From NCBI RefSeq assembly GCF_001468395.1, contig NZ_LNSG01000003.1, positions 124,001 to 188,000 of the forward strand: DNA of 64,000 nt, in the 5' to 3' direction. Below the pieces are notes generated by a model. That model saw only the letters and a program-made list of their open reading frames with translations. It was not told where the DNA came from and ran no database searches. Of this stretch, positions 37,178 to 44,687 are shown piece by piece; the stretch's first letter is position 1, and each line of letters starts with the position of its first letter. The position numbers were made by a program, and so were the translations under genes. This DNA comes from Sphingopyxis sp. H073. Lineage in GTDB: Bacteria; Pseudomonadota; Alphaproteobacteria; Sphingomonadales; Sphingomonadaceae.

Positions 37178-38103
37178 AGGTCGATCATCCCGGCAAGTTC
37201 GGCATCGTCGCGGCCAAGCTCGACGAACTGCTCGAGCAGCCACGACGCGGCGGGTCCCGGCGGCGTATCGCGCCGCCACACCCCCGCGAAGCGATAGGTG
37301 CCGCCCGGATGATCGGGCATCGCAAGCCGGATCAGCGTGCCCGCGACCAGATCGGCCTCGATCATCGGCAGCGGCATATTGCCCCAGCCGACGCCCTCGC
37401 GCAGCAGCGCGTGCTTGGCGCCCAGATCGGCAAGCCGCCACGTCTTGGGACTCATCACCGAATAGTCGCGTCCTTCGGTAGAGCGCGACCGGTCGGTGAG
37501 CACGAGCTGCGTGTGATCGCGCCCCGCACCGGGCGGGATACGCTCCATCCGGCCGAGCGGATGGTCGGGCGCGGCGACCGGGACCATCGGGATCGAGCCC
37601 GCCGCGATGCATTCGACGCCGTCGACCCCCGCCGCGAGCGGTCCCGAAATGCCGACGATCGCGCGGCGGTCGAGGATCATCGCGGTGATCGCCCCCAGCG
37701 CCTCGACGTGCAGGCGAAGCTGGACCGTCGGAAACTCGACCGCGAAAGCGCGCAGCACCTTGCCGAGCCGCTCGGCGGGCAGCATCACGTCGACCGCCAG
37801 ATCGACCTCGGCCTCCAGCCCGTCGAGCATCCCCTTCACCTTGGCACGCAGCCCGTCGATCCCGAGCGAGATCGCGCGCGCCTCGGCGAGCAGAGCGCGC
37901 CCGGCGACGGTGAGCTGCGGCTTGCGCGTCCCCTCGCGCTCGAAGAGGATCAGGCCGAGCTGCGCCTCGAGGTTGGCGATGCCATAACTGATCACCGAAA
38001 CCGCACGATTGAGCCGCCGCCCCGCCGCGGCGAAACTGCCGGTATCGACGATCGCGAGGAAGATGCGAAGCTGGTCGAGCGTCGGCGTGCCGGGGTTACT
38101 CAC
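37174..38103 (-). CDS. LysR-family transcriptional regulator (pirin-linked)
   Basis: A 309-aa LysR regulator with the N-terminal HTH (LRIFLAIVDTGSFAAAGRRL, SVISYGIANLEAQLG) and an effector domain (AEVDLAVDVMLPAERLGKVL). GTG start with GAGG ten bases ahead. It is convergent with the accessory operon and divergent from the pirin gene, a very common LysR-pirin pairing in Proteobacteria. The candidate site TTCTATTTCCTCGAA overlaps its own ribosome site, and a close match lies ahead of the isochorismatase-like gene, so it may control both ends of the cluster. Confidence 0.88.
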   Translation of the reverse strand: MSNPGTPTLDQLRIFLAIVDTGSFAAAGRRLNRAVSVISYGIANLEAQLGLILFEREGTRKPQLTVAGRALLAEARAISLGIDGLRAKVKGMLDGLEAEVDLAVDVMLPAERLGKVLRAFAVEFPTVQLRLHVEALGAITAMILDRRAIVGISGPLAAGVDGVECIAAGSIPMVPVAAPDHPLGRMERIPPGAGRDHTQLVLTDRSRSTEGRDYSVMSPKTWRLADLGAKHALLREGVGWGNMPLPMIEADLVAGTLIRLAMPDHPGGTYRFAGVWRRDTPPGPAASWLLEQFVELGRDDAELAGMIDL

Positions 38104-38105
38104 TT

Positions 38106-38120
38106 TTCTATTTCCTCGAA
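38106..38120. promoter_or_regulatory. Operator candidate TTCTATTTCCTCGAA
   Basis: Lies just upstream of the LysR GTG and within the LysR-pirin divergent gap. It matches 12 of 15 positions of the palindrome at 29942-29956, although the right half is less symmetric and overlaps the LysR ribosome site. Confidence 0.35.
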
Positions 38121-38216
38121 CGTTTCAATGAAATTTATCCCACTCAAACCGCAGGATCGCAATCCCTAAATCGCGTGCAACGGCGGCTTTTCCGGCCTGC
38201 CCCTCGGAGACACATC

Positions 38217-38915
38217 ATGATCGAACTTCGGCCTTTCGACAGCCTCGGTGCCGCCAACCACGGCTGGCTCGACGCGCATCATCATTTTTCCTTCGCCGGC
38301 TATCACGATCCCGCGCGGACGAGCTGGGGCAATCTGCGCGTCTGGAACGACGACACCATCGCGCCGCAGACCGGCTTCCCGCCGCATCCGCACCGCGATA
38401 TGGAAATCATCACCTATGTCCGCGAGGGCGCGATCACGCACCAGGACAGCCTCGGCAACAAGGGCCGAACCGAAGCGGGCGACGTCCAGGTAATGAGCGC
38501 CGGCACCGGCATTCGCCATTCGGAATATAATCTCGAGGACGTGACCACGAAGATTTTCCAGATCTGGATTATCCCGACCCGCGACGGCGAACCGCCGCAA
38601 TGGGGTGCCAAGCCGTTTCCCAAGGGCGAACGCTCGGGCAAGTTCGTGACGCTCGCCTCGGGCTATGAAAACGACAATGACGCGCTGCCGATCCGCACCG
38701 ACGCGCGCGTCGTGGGCGCGACGCTCCGCGCGGGCGAGACGGCGGAATATCCGCTAGGCAAGGACCGCAAGGCCTATCTCGTCCCCGCCAAGGGCGCGGT
38801 GCAGATCGACGACGTCCGCGTCAACGCCCGCGATGGCGCCGCGATCAGCGGCATCGACGTGCTGCGCGTCACCGCGATCGAGGACAGCGAAATCGTCCTC
38901 GTCGACGCGGCCTGA
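38217..38915 (+). CDS. Pirin family protein
   Basis: Bicupin protein of 232 aa. The N-terminal cupin binds iron through His57, His59, His101 and Glu103 (FPPHPHRDMEI and GTGIRHSEYN). Bacterial pirins include quercetin 2,3-dioxygenase (YhhW-type) and metabolic regulators. The start ATG follows CGGAGACACATC. Divergent from the LysR regulator, which is likely to activate it. A convergent terminator follows. Activity is not settled by sequence. Confidence 0.9.
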   Translation: MIELRPFDSLGAANHGWLDAHHHFSFAGYHDPARTSWGNLRVWNDDTIAPQTGFPPHPHRDMEIITYVREGAITHQDSLGNKGRTEAGDVQVMSAGTGIRHSEYNLEDVTTKIFQIWIIPTRDGEPPQWGAKPFPKGERSGKFVTLASGYENDNDALPIRTDARVVGATLRAGETAEYPLGKDRKAYLVPAKGAVQIDDVRVNARDGAAISGIDVLRVTAIEDSEIVLVDAA

Positions 38916-38922
38916 TCCCCGG

Positions 38923-38952
38923 GGCGGCGCGGCACCTCGTCGCCGCGCCGCC
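38923..38952. terminator. Hairpin between convergent pirin and UBP-finger genes
   Basis: GGCGGCGCGG pairs perfectly with CCGCGCCGCC (10 bp, 10-base loop). No long T-run follows on either side, so termination may be inefficient. Confidence 0.5.
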
Positions 38953-39296
38953 TATTGACGGAGCCGGCTGATCCAGTCCGCCGGCACCGCGCCTCGCGGA
39001 CCGGGTACCGGCTGTGCGGCCGGGTGACTCGTCGGCGGGGCAAGCTGCGGCCCGGTTAGTGGCACGCCCTGCCGGTAATCCCAGAACCAGTCCTCGCCCG
39101 GTTCGAACGACTGGATAAAGGGGTGACCGGTCGCTTCGAAGTGCGCGGACGCGTGCTGCGCAGGCGAGGAATCGCAGCAGCCGATATGGCCGCAGGTGGC
39201 GCAGCGGCGCAGGTGGAACCACCAGCCGCCGTGCTCGAGACATTCGGCGCAGCCGGTTCCCGACGGCGGAACCGATGGATCGATGTCGCTGCTCAT
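38952..39296 (-). CDS. UBP-type zinc-finger protein
   Basis: A 114-aa protein made mostly of one ZnF-UBP module: GTGCAECLEHGGWWFHLRRC, ATCGHIGCCDSS and HASAHFEATGHPFIQS supply the Cys/His ligands. Bacterial members lack ubiquitin and their partner is unknown. The C-terminal third is Pro-rich (PLTGPQLAPPTSHPAAQPVP) and probably disordered. It starts 13 bases after the O6-alkylguanine methyltransferase gene and is probably cotranscribed with it. Confidence 0.87.
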   Translation of the reverse strand: MSSDIDPSVPPSGTGCAECLEHGGWWFHLRRCATCGHIGCCDSSPAQHASAHFEATGHPFIQSFEPGEDWFWDYRQGVPLTGPQLAPPTSHPAAQPVPGPRGAVPADWISRLRQ

Positions 39297-39309
39297 GCCG
39301 CATTCTCCA

Positions 39310-39864
39310 TCAGAAATCGAAGCCTTGCTGCGCCGGTTCGGGCTGCGCCACACCCTCCAGCGCGAGCATTCGGGCCTTCGAGATCGCACCGCCCGGGGCC
39401 GAAAAGCCCCCGATCTTTCCGCCCGCTGCCATGACCCGGTGGCAGGGAACGATCAGCGGCACCGGATTGCGCGCCATTGCCTGGCCGACGCTCCGCGCAT
39501 ATTCGGGACCGACGCCCAGCATCCGCGCAACCGCGCCATAAGTTGTCGTCTCACCCCAGCCGAGCTGGCGCACGACGTCATAAACCCTTGTAAGGAAAAG
39601 CTCCTGCGGGCCGAGATCGACGGGAACGTCGGAAAAATCGACGCGCTGACCCGCGAAATAGCGACGGATGCCGTCGATAACCACGTCCACCTCCGGCGAT
39701 GGGTCGGCACGCACCGCGTCAGGCATGTGCCGCGCAATCGCTCGTTCGCTGTCTTGCGCGTCCGGCGCGGGCAGGCGCAGGCTGTTGATGCCGGAGGCGT
39801 TCCACCCGATCGCAGCGACACCTGCCGCAGTCTCGAAAAGCTGAAAGTGGCTCTGCCCCGACAT
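39310..39864 (-). CDS. ogt: Methylated-DNA--protein-cysteine methyltransferase
   Basis: Repairs O6-alkylguanine in DNA by irreversible transfer to its own Cys141 in the VPCHRV motif. LGWGETTTYGAVARMLG and ARSVGQAMARNPVPL form the helix-turn-helix and active-site wing. Length 184 aa, typical of Ogt. The ATG lies 6 bases behind GGGAG, but that ribosome site is inside a perfect 7-bp hairpin (39869-39887), so translation may be controlled. The UBP-finger gene follows in the same direction. Confidence 0.94.
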   Translation of the reverse strand: MSGQSHFQLFETAAGVAAIGWNASGINSLRLPAPDAQDSERAIARHMPDAVRADPSPEVDVVIDGIRRYFAGQRVDFSDVPVDLGPQELFLTRVYDVVRQLGWGETTTYGAVARMLGVGPEYARSVGQAMARNPVPLIVPCHRVMAAGGKIGGFSAPGGAISKARMLALEGVAQPEPAQQGFDF

Positions 39865-39868
39865 GTGC

Positions 39869-39902
39869 GGCTCCCATTTAGGGAGCCTGAATATAGGGAG
39901 CC
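39869..39902 (-). promoter_or_regulatory. Leader hairpin masking the ogt ribosome site, plus direct repeat
   Basis: On the minus strand GGCTCCC-TAAAT-GGGAGCC is a perfect 7-bp hairpin whose right arm contains the GGGAG ribosome site 6 bases before the ATG. GGCTCCCTA is also present again 15 bases upstream as a direct repeat, so an alternative pairing partner exists. Confidence 0.5.
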
Positions 39903-39958
39903 CGGGTTTCGCGCCACAGTTTCCGGCCGCTTTCGTCACCCTTTTGATGGGCGGGGGT

Positions 39959-40459
39959 TCAGCGCGCCAGCGTCAGTCTGTCACCGTCGATGTGGATGCT
40001 GTCGAACTGCGCGAGGGCATTTTGCCCCAGCAGCGATACGCCGACATCGCGCCGCGGGACGGCCGCCTTCAGATTGCGGATCGGGTGGCCGTCGAATTCG
40101 ATCTCGCGGATGACGATCCAGTCGACCGCCACGGGCCCCGCCGCAGTCAGCACCGCCTGCGTATCGCCCGTGACGACATAGCCGCCGAGTTTGCGGGCAT
40201 CGGCGTGGCTCAGGACGACATGGCTTGCGCCGGTATCGACAAGAAACCGGATTGACCCCGCCGCCAGCTTTCCATCGATATAGAATAGGCCGTTGTCCGA
40301 CCGCATTGCGCCCGACCGCGTTCCGCCTTCGGCCGGACCGCCCGCCGCGCCTCCAGCCGAAAATGCGGTCGCAGGCCCCTGTCCCGGTTCGGACACGACC
40401 AGCGGCGACGTAACCATCGACGTCAATGCTCCGGCAAGAAAGATGGCAGAGGCCCGCAT
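39959..40459 (-). CDS. Retropepsin-like aspartic protease, exported
   Basis: A 166-aa protein of the clan AA retropepsin-like (TIGR02281) group. The N-terminal hydrophobic segment (AIFLAGALTSMVTSPLVV) is a signal peptide or anchor. The active-site VDTGASHVVLS carries Asp75, and the second conserved part is VSLLGQNALAQFDSIHIDG. Members act as membrane- or periplasm-located proteases, as a homodimer. It is separate from the DNA-repair pair upstream. Function in the cell unknown. Confidence 0.87.
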   Translation of the reverse strand: MRASAIFLAGALTSMVTSPLVVSEPGQGPATAFSAGGAAGGPAEGGTRSGAMRSDNGLFYIDGKLAAGSIRFLVDTGASHVVLSHADARKLGGYVVTGDTQAVLTAAGPVAVDWIVIREIEFDGHPIRNLKAAVPRRDVGVSLLGQNALAQFDSIHIDGDRLTLAR

Positions 40460-40552
40460 TCGGCCGCTTTAGGCGCGGCAATTTGACCTTCGGTTTCCCC
40501 GTGTGGCTAACGGTGCATTAACCGGAATTTGCCTCCGGTGCGACCGGCCCGG

Positions 40553-41422
40553 TCAGCCGACCGTTTCTTTGGCCTCTTTGGTTTCCTCTTCGAGACGTTT
40601 CACGCGCCGCGACTGCAGTACGCCGAACAGCAGGAGGAATACCGACAGGATCGTCCACTGGATCACCTGCAGCCAATATCGCACCTTGAGCGAATATTCG
40701 TCGCGATAGAGGGTGTAATAGGGATCGCTGATACCCACGCCGAGTGCGTTGAACAGGACGCGGATCGGGCCGGGCAATCCACCTTCGACCAGGATTCCCG
40801 ACCAGGACGGGCGTTGGGTCGTCTCGGCAAGCCGCTTCCTGCTCTTTGCTTCAAGCTGCACGAAGAAGGTCGCGGCGCCTTTTCCGGCGGGCCGGTACGG
40901 CGAAAAGGCCATCCGGTCGTCGGCGATATACCAATCCTGTCCGAAGAAGACGATGGTGCCGAGCTCACCGCCGACCAGCCTCGCCGGACCTTCGATGATC
41001 GCCACCGAACCCGCGTCGCTCGCGGCAATCGTCTGCCGCCGGCCGTCGGTGCCCGGCAGGGCGAACAGGATATAGGCGATAAAGCCGAGAATGACGCCGA
41101 GGGCGACAACCGCAAAGCTGTAGAATATCACGCGGAGCGTCTTGGCCCGCTTGATCTGGACCTCGAGCGGCGGCTCCACCTCCGGCTCCGGGTCGCGTTT
41201 GCGGAGAATGCGCAGGATGAGCCACGCCGGGAAGACGGCCAGAAGGAACAGGAACAAAAAGGTAAGCAACGGCGCATAAGCGCCGAAATGACCGATCTGC
41301 CATTCGGCAAGCCGCGCAAAGAAGCCGCGATATGTGGCTCCTTCCCACAGGAAATAGAGACCGCACAGCGCGATCCATACGCGAATAGCCAGTTTGCGAA
41401 GGGGCGTGGAGCGCGTCGACAT
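40553..41422 (-). CDS. Hypothetical multi-pass membrane protein
   Basis: A 289-aa protein with four predicted membrane segments (AIRVWIALCGLYFLWEGATY, YAPLLTFLFLFLLAVFPAWL, IFYSFAVVALGVILGFIAYI, and WLQVIQWTILSVFLLLFGVL). An extracytoplasmic domain of about 130 residues (SVAIIEGPARLVGGELGTIV onward) lies between the third and fourth. A coiled tail (KRLEEETKEAKE) ends it. I do not recognise the family. It follows the PEP-CTERM gene by 17 bases in the same direction, so it may serve the sorting system. Confidence 0.7.
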   Translation of the reverse strand: MSTRSTPLRKLAIRVWIALCGLYFLWEGATYRGFFARLAEWQIGHFGAYAPLLTFLFLFLLAVFPAWLILRILRKRDPEPEVEPPLEVQIKRAKTLRVIFYSFAVVALGVILGFIAYILFALPGTDGRRQTIAASDAGSVAIIEGPARLVGGELGTIVFFGQDWYIADDRMAFSPYRPAGKGAATFFVQLEAKSRKRLAETTQRPSWSGILVEGGLPGPIRVLFNALGVGISDPYYTLYRDEYSLKVRYWLQVIQWTILSVFLLLFGVLQSRRVKRLEEETKEAKETVG

Positions 41423-41439
41423 GAACGGAGCGCGAAGCC

Positions 41440-42165
41440 TCAGGCGTTTGCGGCTGGCTGGAAACCAGCGCGGCGACGAAGGCGCATCGTCATTCCGACC
41501 CCGAACAGGCCGAGGATGAGCGATAGCCAGGTAGCCGGTTCGGGAACCGCCGGCGGCTGGTTCGGATCGCCGCCGCTGCTGGTCGTACCACCACTACTGC
41601 TGGTCGTCGTCCCGCCGCTGCTGGTCGTCGTCCCGCCGCTGCTCGTTCCCCCGCCGCTGCTGCCCCCCGACGAACTGCTCGTCGTACCCGGGGGCGGTGT
41701 GCTCGCCGAAAACACATTGTTTGCGATGGGACCGAGCGCGGGCGCCGCCAGTGCAAGCACCGGAGGCCCGGCAGCGGGGGCAGCGGCAAACGCCTCGGTG
41801 GCAGCCGTACCGGTCGGGTCCGGGACCGCCGCCGCGCCGTCGGACGGCGCCGCGATGACCGGACCGTCGCGGCGCGCAATGGTGGCGAAGTCGCGATCGC
41901 GCAGGGCACGGCGCACCCTGTTGCGCGGCAGGCGCGTGGCCTTCGCGATCGGCACCGCCGCATCGGGTTCATCGGCGTAGCTGCCGTCATCAACCTCTTC
42001 CGAGGGTGGAATGGCCATCGCCGCCATCGCGCTTGCACCCTGCCCCGGAATTCCAAGGATCGCACGGTCTTCAAGACGCGTAAAACCGATCAGCAGGACA
42101 CCCAGGATCAGCGCGATGCGCGTCGTCCTGTACCGTGACGGCTTGCTACCCTCACTTGCTTCCAT
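41440..42165 (-). CDS. PEP-CTERM sorting-signal protein with Ser/Gly/Thr-rich linker
   Basis: A 241-aa predicted exosortase substrate. The C-terminal signal VPEPATWLSLILGLFGVGMT plus RLRRR has the PEP motif, a membrane helix and an Arg cluster. Before it is a low-complexity linker of Ser, Gly and Thr (about residues 155-200) coded by 21-bp tandem repeats, a typical O-glycosylated spacer pattern. The N-terminus has one hydrophobic segment (IALILGVLLIGF) as a signal anchor, and the middle is Ala/Pro-rich. It lies 2 kb from XrtV and the EpsD gene, so it is a likely client of this exosortase. Confidence 0.85.
   Translation of the reverse strand: MEASEGSKPSRYRTTRIALILGVLLIGFTRLEDRAILGIPGQGASAMAAMAIPPSEEVDDGSYADEPDAAVPIAKATRLPRNRVRRALRDRDFATIARRDGPVIAAPSDGAAAVPDPTGTAATEAFAAAPAAGPPVLALAAPALGPIANNVFSASTPPPGTTSSSSGGSSGGGTSSGGTTTSSGGTTTSSSGGTTSSGGDPNQPPAVPEPATWLSLILGLFGVGMTMRLRRRAGFQPAANA
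41576..41661. repeat. 21-bp tandem repeat in the PEP-CTERM gene
   Basis: Units close to CTGCTGGTCGTCGTCCCGCC recur about four times with decay at the left end. They encode the Ser/Gly/Thr linker on the minus strand. Confidence 0.8.
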
Positions 42166-42291
42166 GCTTCGGCAACCCCCACAATACGATTCGTGTCACC
42201 TATTGGTAGCATAGCGGATGCTTTTCAACAAATTAGCTGTCTCGACATGGCACAGTTCCACTGCGCCGCGCCGGGACGGCACCCGCGAATG

Positions 42292-43164
42292 CTACGATCC
42301 GGGAGTGGCCGCCTTTGCCGGCGCCTTTGCCGGCGCCTTGGCAGCGGGCGGCTCGAGCCCCGCCTGATAGGTGATGTTCGCCTTGGCCCGCGCCTCGTCG
42401 ACGCGCTTCTTGAGGACCGTCCCCAGATTCTCGGCGCGCATGACCTGCGCCGCCATCGGCCCCGCATCCTGCTCGCTGACCGGAACGGGTTGCTGGCCGA
42501 CGATGACGCTCACGATGACCTTGCCCTGCGTCGGGATAATGAAAGGCTCCCCGTCTGGAAGCGCCAGGATCTGCTTCATCACTGCGGCCGGAACGACGCC
42601 CGAATCGATGCTGTTCTTGCCCTTCTGGTAGGTGATCGCCTTTTGCTTCAGCGTCGCCTCGACGTCCGCGAGCGACCGCGCTGCCTGCAGGTCCTTCAGG
42701 ATCTTCTGGTCGCTCGGCATATCGAAGCTGATCTGGTCGACCATATAGGCGGTGCGCTGGCCGAACCGGCCGGGATTGTCGGCGATGAATTTCTTTACCG
42801 CGGCCGCTTCCGGCACCCGGACGGTGTCGGCGGTCTTCTTGCCGTACATGCTGACGAGCAGTTCTTCCTTCAGGCGGCGTTCGCGAATGATGTACAGGGG
42901 ATCGCGGTCGAGCCCGTCTTCCTTGGCGACCTGCGCCATCAGCCGGCGGTTGATGATCTGCTGCAGCATCTGCCGCTGCACGGCCTTCTTGTCGCCCGCC
43001 GGGGGGTTCGGAAGTTCCGCGATTTCGGCGTTGAGCTCCTGCTGCGTGATCTCCTCGCCATTGACGACGGCGACCACCTGCCCCGTCGGTTCCTTGTCGC
43101 ATCCGTGGAGGACGATGGCGGCGGCGCAAATATAGGCGAGCCTTGCAGTTATAGCGGTTTTCAC
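42292..43164 (-). CDS. epsD: EpsD-family peptidyl-prolyl isomerase, lipoprotein
   Basis: SurA/PpiC-type chaperone-isomerase of the EpsD family that accompanies exosortase loci, 290 aa. A lipobox (AAAIVLHGC) is followed by a SurA-like N-domain (VVAVVNGEEITQQELNAEIA) and a reduced parvulin domain (TYQKGKNSIDSGVVPAAVMK). The tail carries AKAPAKAPAKA repeats. GTG start after GGGGGCGTAA. It probably helps fold outer-membrane components of the polysaccharide exporter. Divergent from the XrtV accessory gene. Confidence 0.85.
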   Translation of the reverse strand: MKTAITARLAYICAAAIVLHGCDKEPTGQVVAVVNGEEITQQELNAEIAELPNPPAGDKKAVQRQMLQQIINRRLMAQVAKEDGLDRDPLYIIRERRLKEELLVSMYGKKTADTVRVPEAAAVKKFIADNPGRFGQRTAYMVDQISFDMPSDQKILKDLQAARSLADVEATLKQKAITYQKGKNSIDSGVVPAAVMKQILALPDGEPFIIPTQGKVIVSVIVGQQPVPVSEQDAGPMAAQVMRAENLGTVLKKRVDEARAKANITYQAGLEPPAAKAPAKAPAKAATPGS

Positions 43165-43262
43165 TTACGCCCCCCAAAGGTTCTGGCAGTGCAACAGGCA
43201 AGATGCCTAAGCTGCTGGCTGCATAGCGATTTACGCGACCGCAATACAATGGGGAAACCGAA

Positions 43263-43517
43263 TTGGAAACTGTCTACGATTGGATCACGGTTGCCATATT
43301 CGTCGGCCTGGCGGTACTCTTTCTCCAGCGCTCCTCCGAAGAGGAGCCGCGCGACAAAATCTATCATTACGCCCCGCCGGCCATCGGATGCGCGATCGCC
43401 AACTATCTGGGCAATGAGGGATATATGGTCGGGTCGGTCGTGCTGATCGTCGGCATCCTCGCCTATATCCACTACATCCTCAAACCCTTCGCGCCGTCCG
43501 ACAGCAACGCGAACTAA
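43263..43517 (+). CDS. XrtV sorting-system accessory protein
   Basis: An 84-aa membrane protein with two helices (WITVAIFVGLAVLFLQRS and YMVGSVVLIVGILAYIHYIL) and a conserved centre (EEEPRDKIYHYAPPAIGCAIANY). It matches the small accessory protein found beside exosortase V in sphingomonads. TTG start with GGGGA seven bases ahead. It is convergent with XrtV, overlapping by 4 bases, and divergent from the EpsD gene. Its function within sorting is undefined. Confidence 0.8.
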   Translation: METVYDWITVAIFVGLAVLFLQRSSEEEPRDKIYHYAPPAIGCAIANYLGNEGYMVGSVVLIVGILAYIHYILKPFAPSDSNAN

Positions 43518-44422
43518 TCGCCGGCGGGTTTCCCGGCCGCGAAGCGCCAGACCCGCTGCAGCAGCTTGTCGAGCACATAGATCGTCACCAGCGAGATCGC
43601 GAAGGTCGTGAGCCCCGCGAAATTGTGCAGGAACCCTTGCGCCGCGGCCTCCCCCCAATAATAGGTGATGAGGATGAGCAGCAACACGCGCATCAGGTTC
43701 GAAAAGACCGCGACCGGGATCGCCGCCGCGACCAGCACCGCCATGTAGCGCCAGTTGGCCCGGTGGCTCATATAGACGTAGAAGAGCGTCAGGGCCGACA
43801 GCGTGATGAGCGAATTCAACCCCGCACAGGCCGCCGCGACCAGCAACTGATATTGCCCGATCTGGATCGTGACGCCCGCACTGGCAATCGGATAGCCGAG
43901 GAAATACAGCAGCGAGACCGCGCTCTCGCTGATCCATATCTTCAGCGGATTGGTCAGCGCGGCAACGAGGCTGTCGGGAAGCGGCACCGCGAACAACAGG
44001 TACAGCAGCGGAAACCACAGCCGCTGCAACGCCGCGGCGCCGACAAATGCATAGAGCAAGGCCACGACGAGCGCATAGAGCGCATAGACCTCCAACTCGA
44101 TGACCGCCGCGATACGGAACAGCACGAGCGAGAGCGCGGTCACGAATATGGCGCCGAATGCCCTCCACGCGGCGGGTTTGTGCTGCACCGGACGCGTTTC
44201 CGGCAGCATCCTGACAAACAGCCATATCCCCGATGCCAGAACCAGCGGGCCGTGCGAGCCCTGCTCGGTCGACCAGCTTTGCGTGGCGATGAACCGCCAT
44301 GTCGGAAACGACACCAGGGCCAGTCCCAGAAGGGCCGGCCAGTAACGCCCCGCCCATGCGAGCGCGGATTGTTTTACCACAGGGTTACCCGAAGCGTGCA
44401 ATGTCGACTTTCGCCTTTGCAT
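43514..44422 (-). CDS. xrtV: Exosortase V
   Basis: Integral membrane transpeptidase-like enzyme that cleaves the PEP-CTERM signal. Catalytic Cys199 (AAACAGLNSL), Arg245 (SNLMRVLLLI) and His266 (FLHNFAG) are all in place. About eight hydrophobic helices are visible. Length 302 aa from the ATG at MQRRKSTL, which has GAGGGCC ten bases before it; a GTG at 44380 is possible. Neighbouring EpsD, accessory protein, EpsI and a PEP-CTERM protein make the XrtV identity credible. Confidence 0.92.
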   Translation of the reverse strand: MQRRKSTLHASGNPVVKQSALAWAGRYWPALLGLALVSFPTWRFIATQSWSTEQGSHGPLVLASGIWLFVRMLPETRPVQHKPAAWRAFGAIFVTALSLVLFRIAAVIELEVYALYALVVALLYAFVGAAALQRLWFPLLYLLFAVPLPDSLVAALTNPLKIWISESAVSLLYFLGYPIASAGVTIQIGQYQLLVAAACAGLNSLITLSALTLFYVYMSHRANWRYMAVLVAAAIPVAVFSNLMRVLLLILITYYWGEAAAQGFLHNFAGLTTFAISLVTIYVLDKLLQRVWRFAAGKPAGD

Positions 44423-44551
44423 CGGGCAAGCAGGCCCTCCGCCACGATGGCGGTCACCGATCTCTCCCTGATGCACGCGACTAGCAAAACATCCGATCCT
44501 TTCGCAAGCCGGATGATGATGGGCATGCGGGGCGAGACGCCGATTCAGCGC

Positions 44552-44571
44552 GAACCGCACCGAAGCGGTTC
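44552..44571. promoter_or_regulatory. Inverted repeat AACCGC-N6-GCGGTT in XrtV/flippase gap
   Basis: GAACCGC-ACCGAA-GCGGTTC is a perfect 7-bp inverted repeat in the 265-bp divergent gap. The same core AACCGC-N6-GCGGT appears ahead of the Wza-type gene at 61526-61543. It may be a regulator site. Confidence 0.45.
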
Positions 44572-44687
44572 AGAATGGGGCGAAAGCTGTGCGATTTGCC
44601 TTCGCGTAAACGGAGCTTTTTGCTCGACAAGATGCGCGCGAATGCTACCGCGTCGCGGGTGACGACATTTCATGCAGTCAAACCGGA

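Noticed and set aside
35768-37612. 614-codon open frame opposite the porin and across LysR
   Set aside because: It crosses two genes and has shadow-type composition with no motifs.
41576-41661. Short regular repeats that might be read as a CRISPR array
   Set aside because: The units are contiguous 21-bp in-frame repeats encoding a Ser/Gly/Thr linker. There are no spacers and no cas genes.
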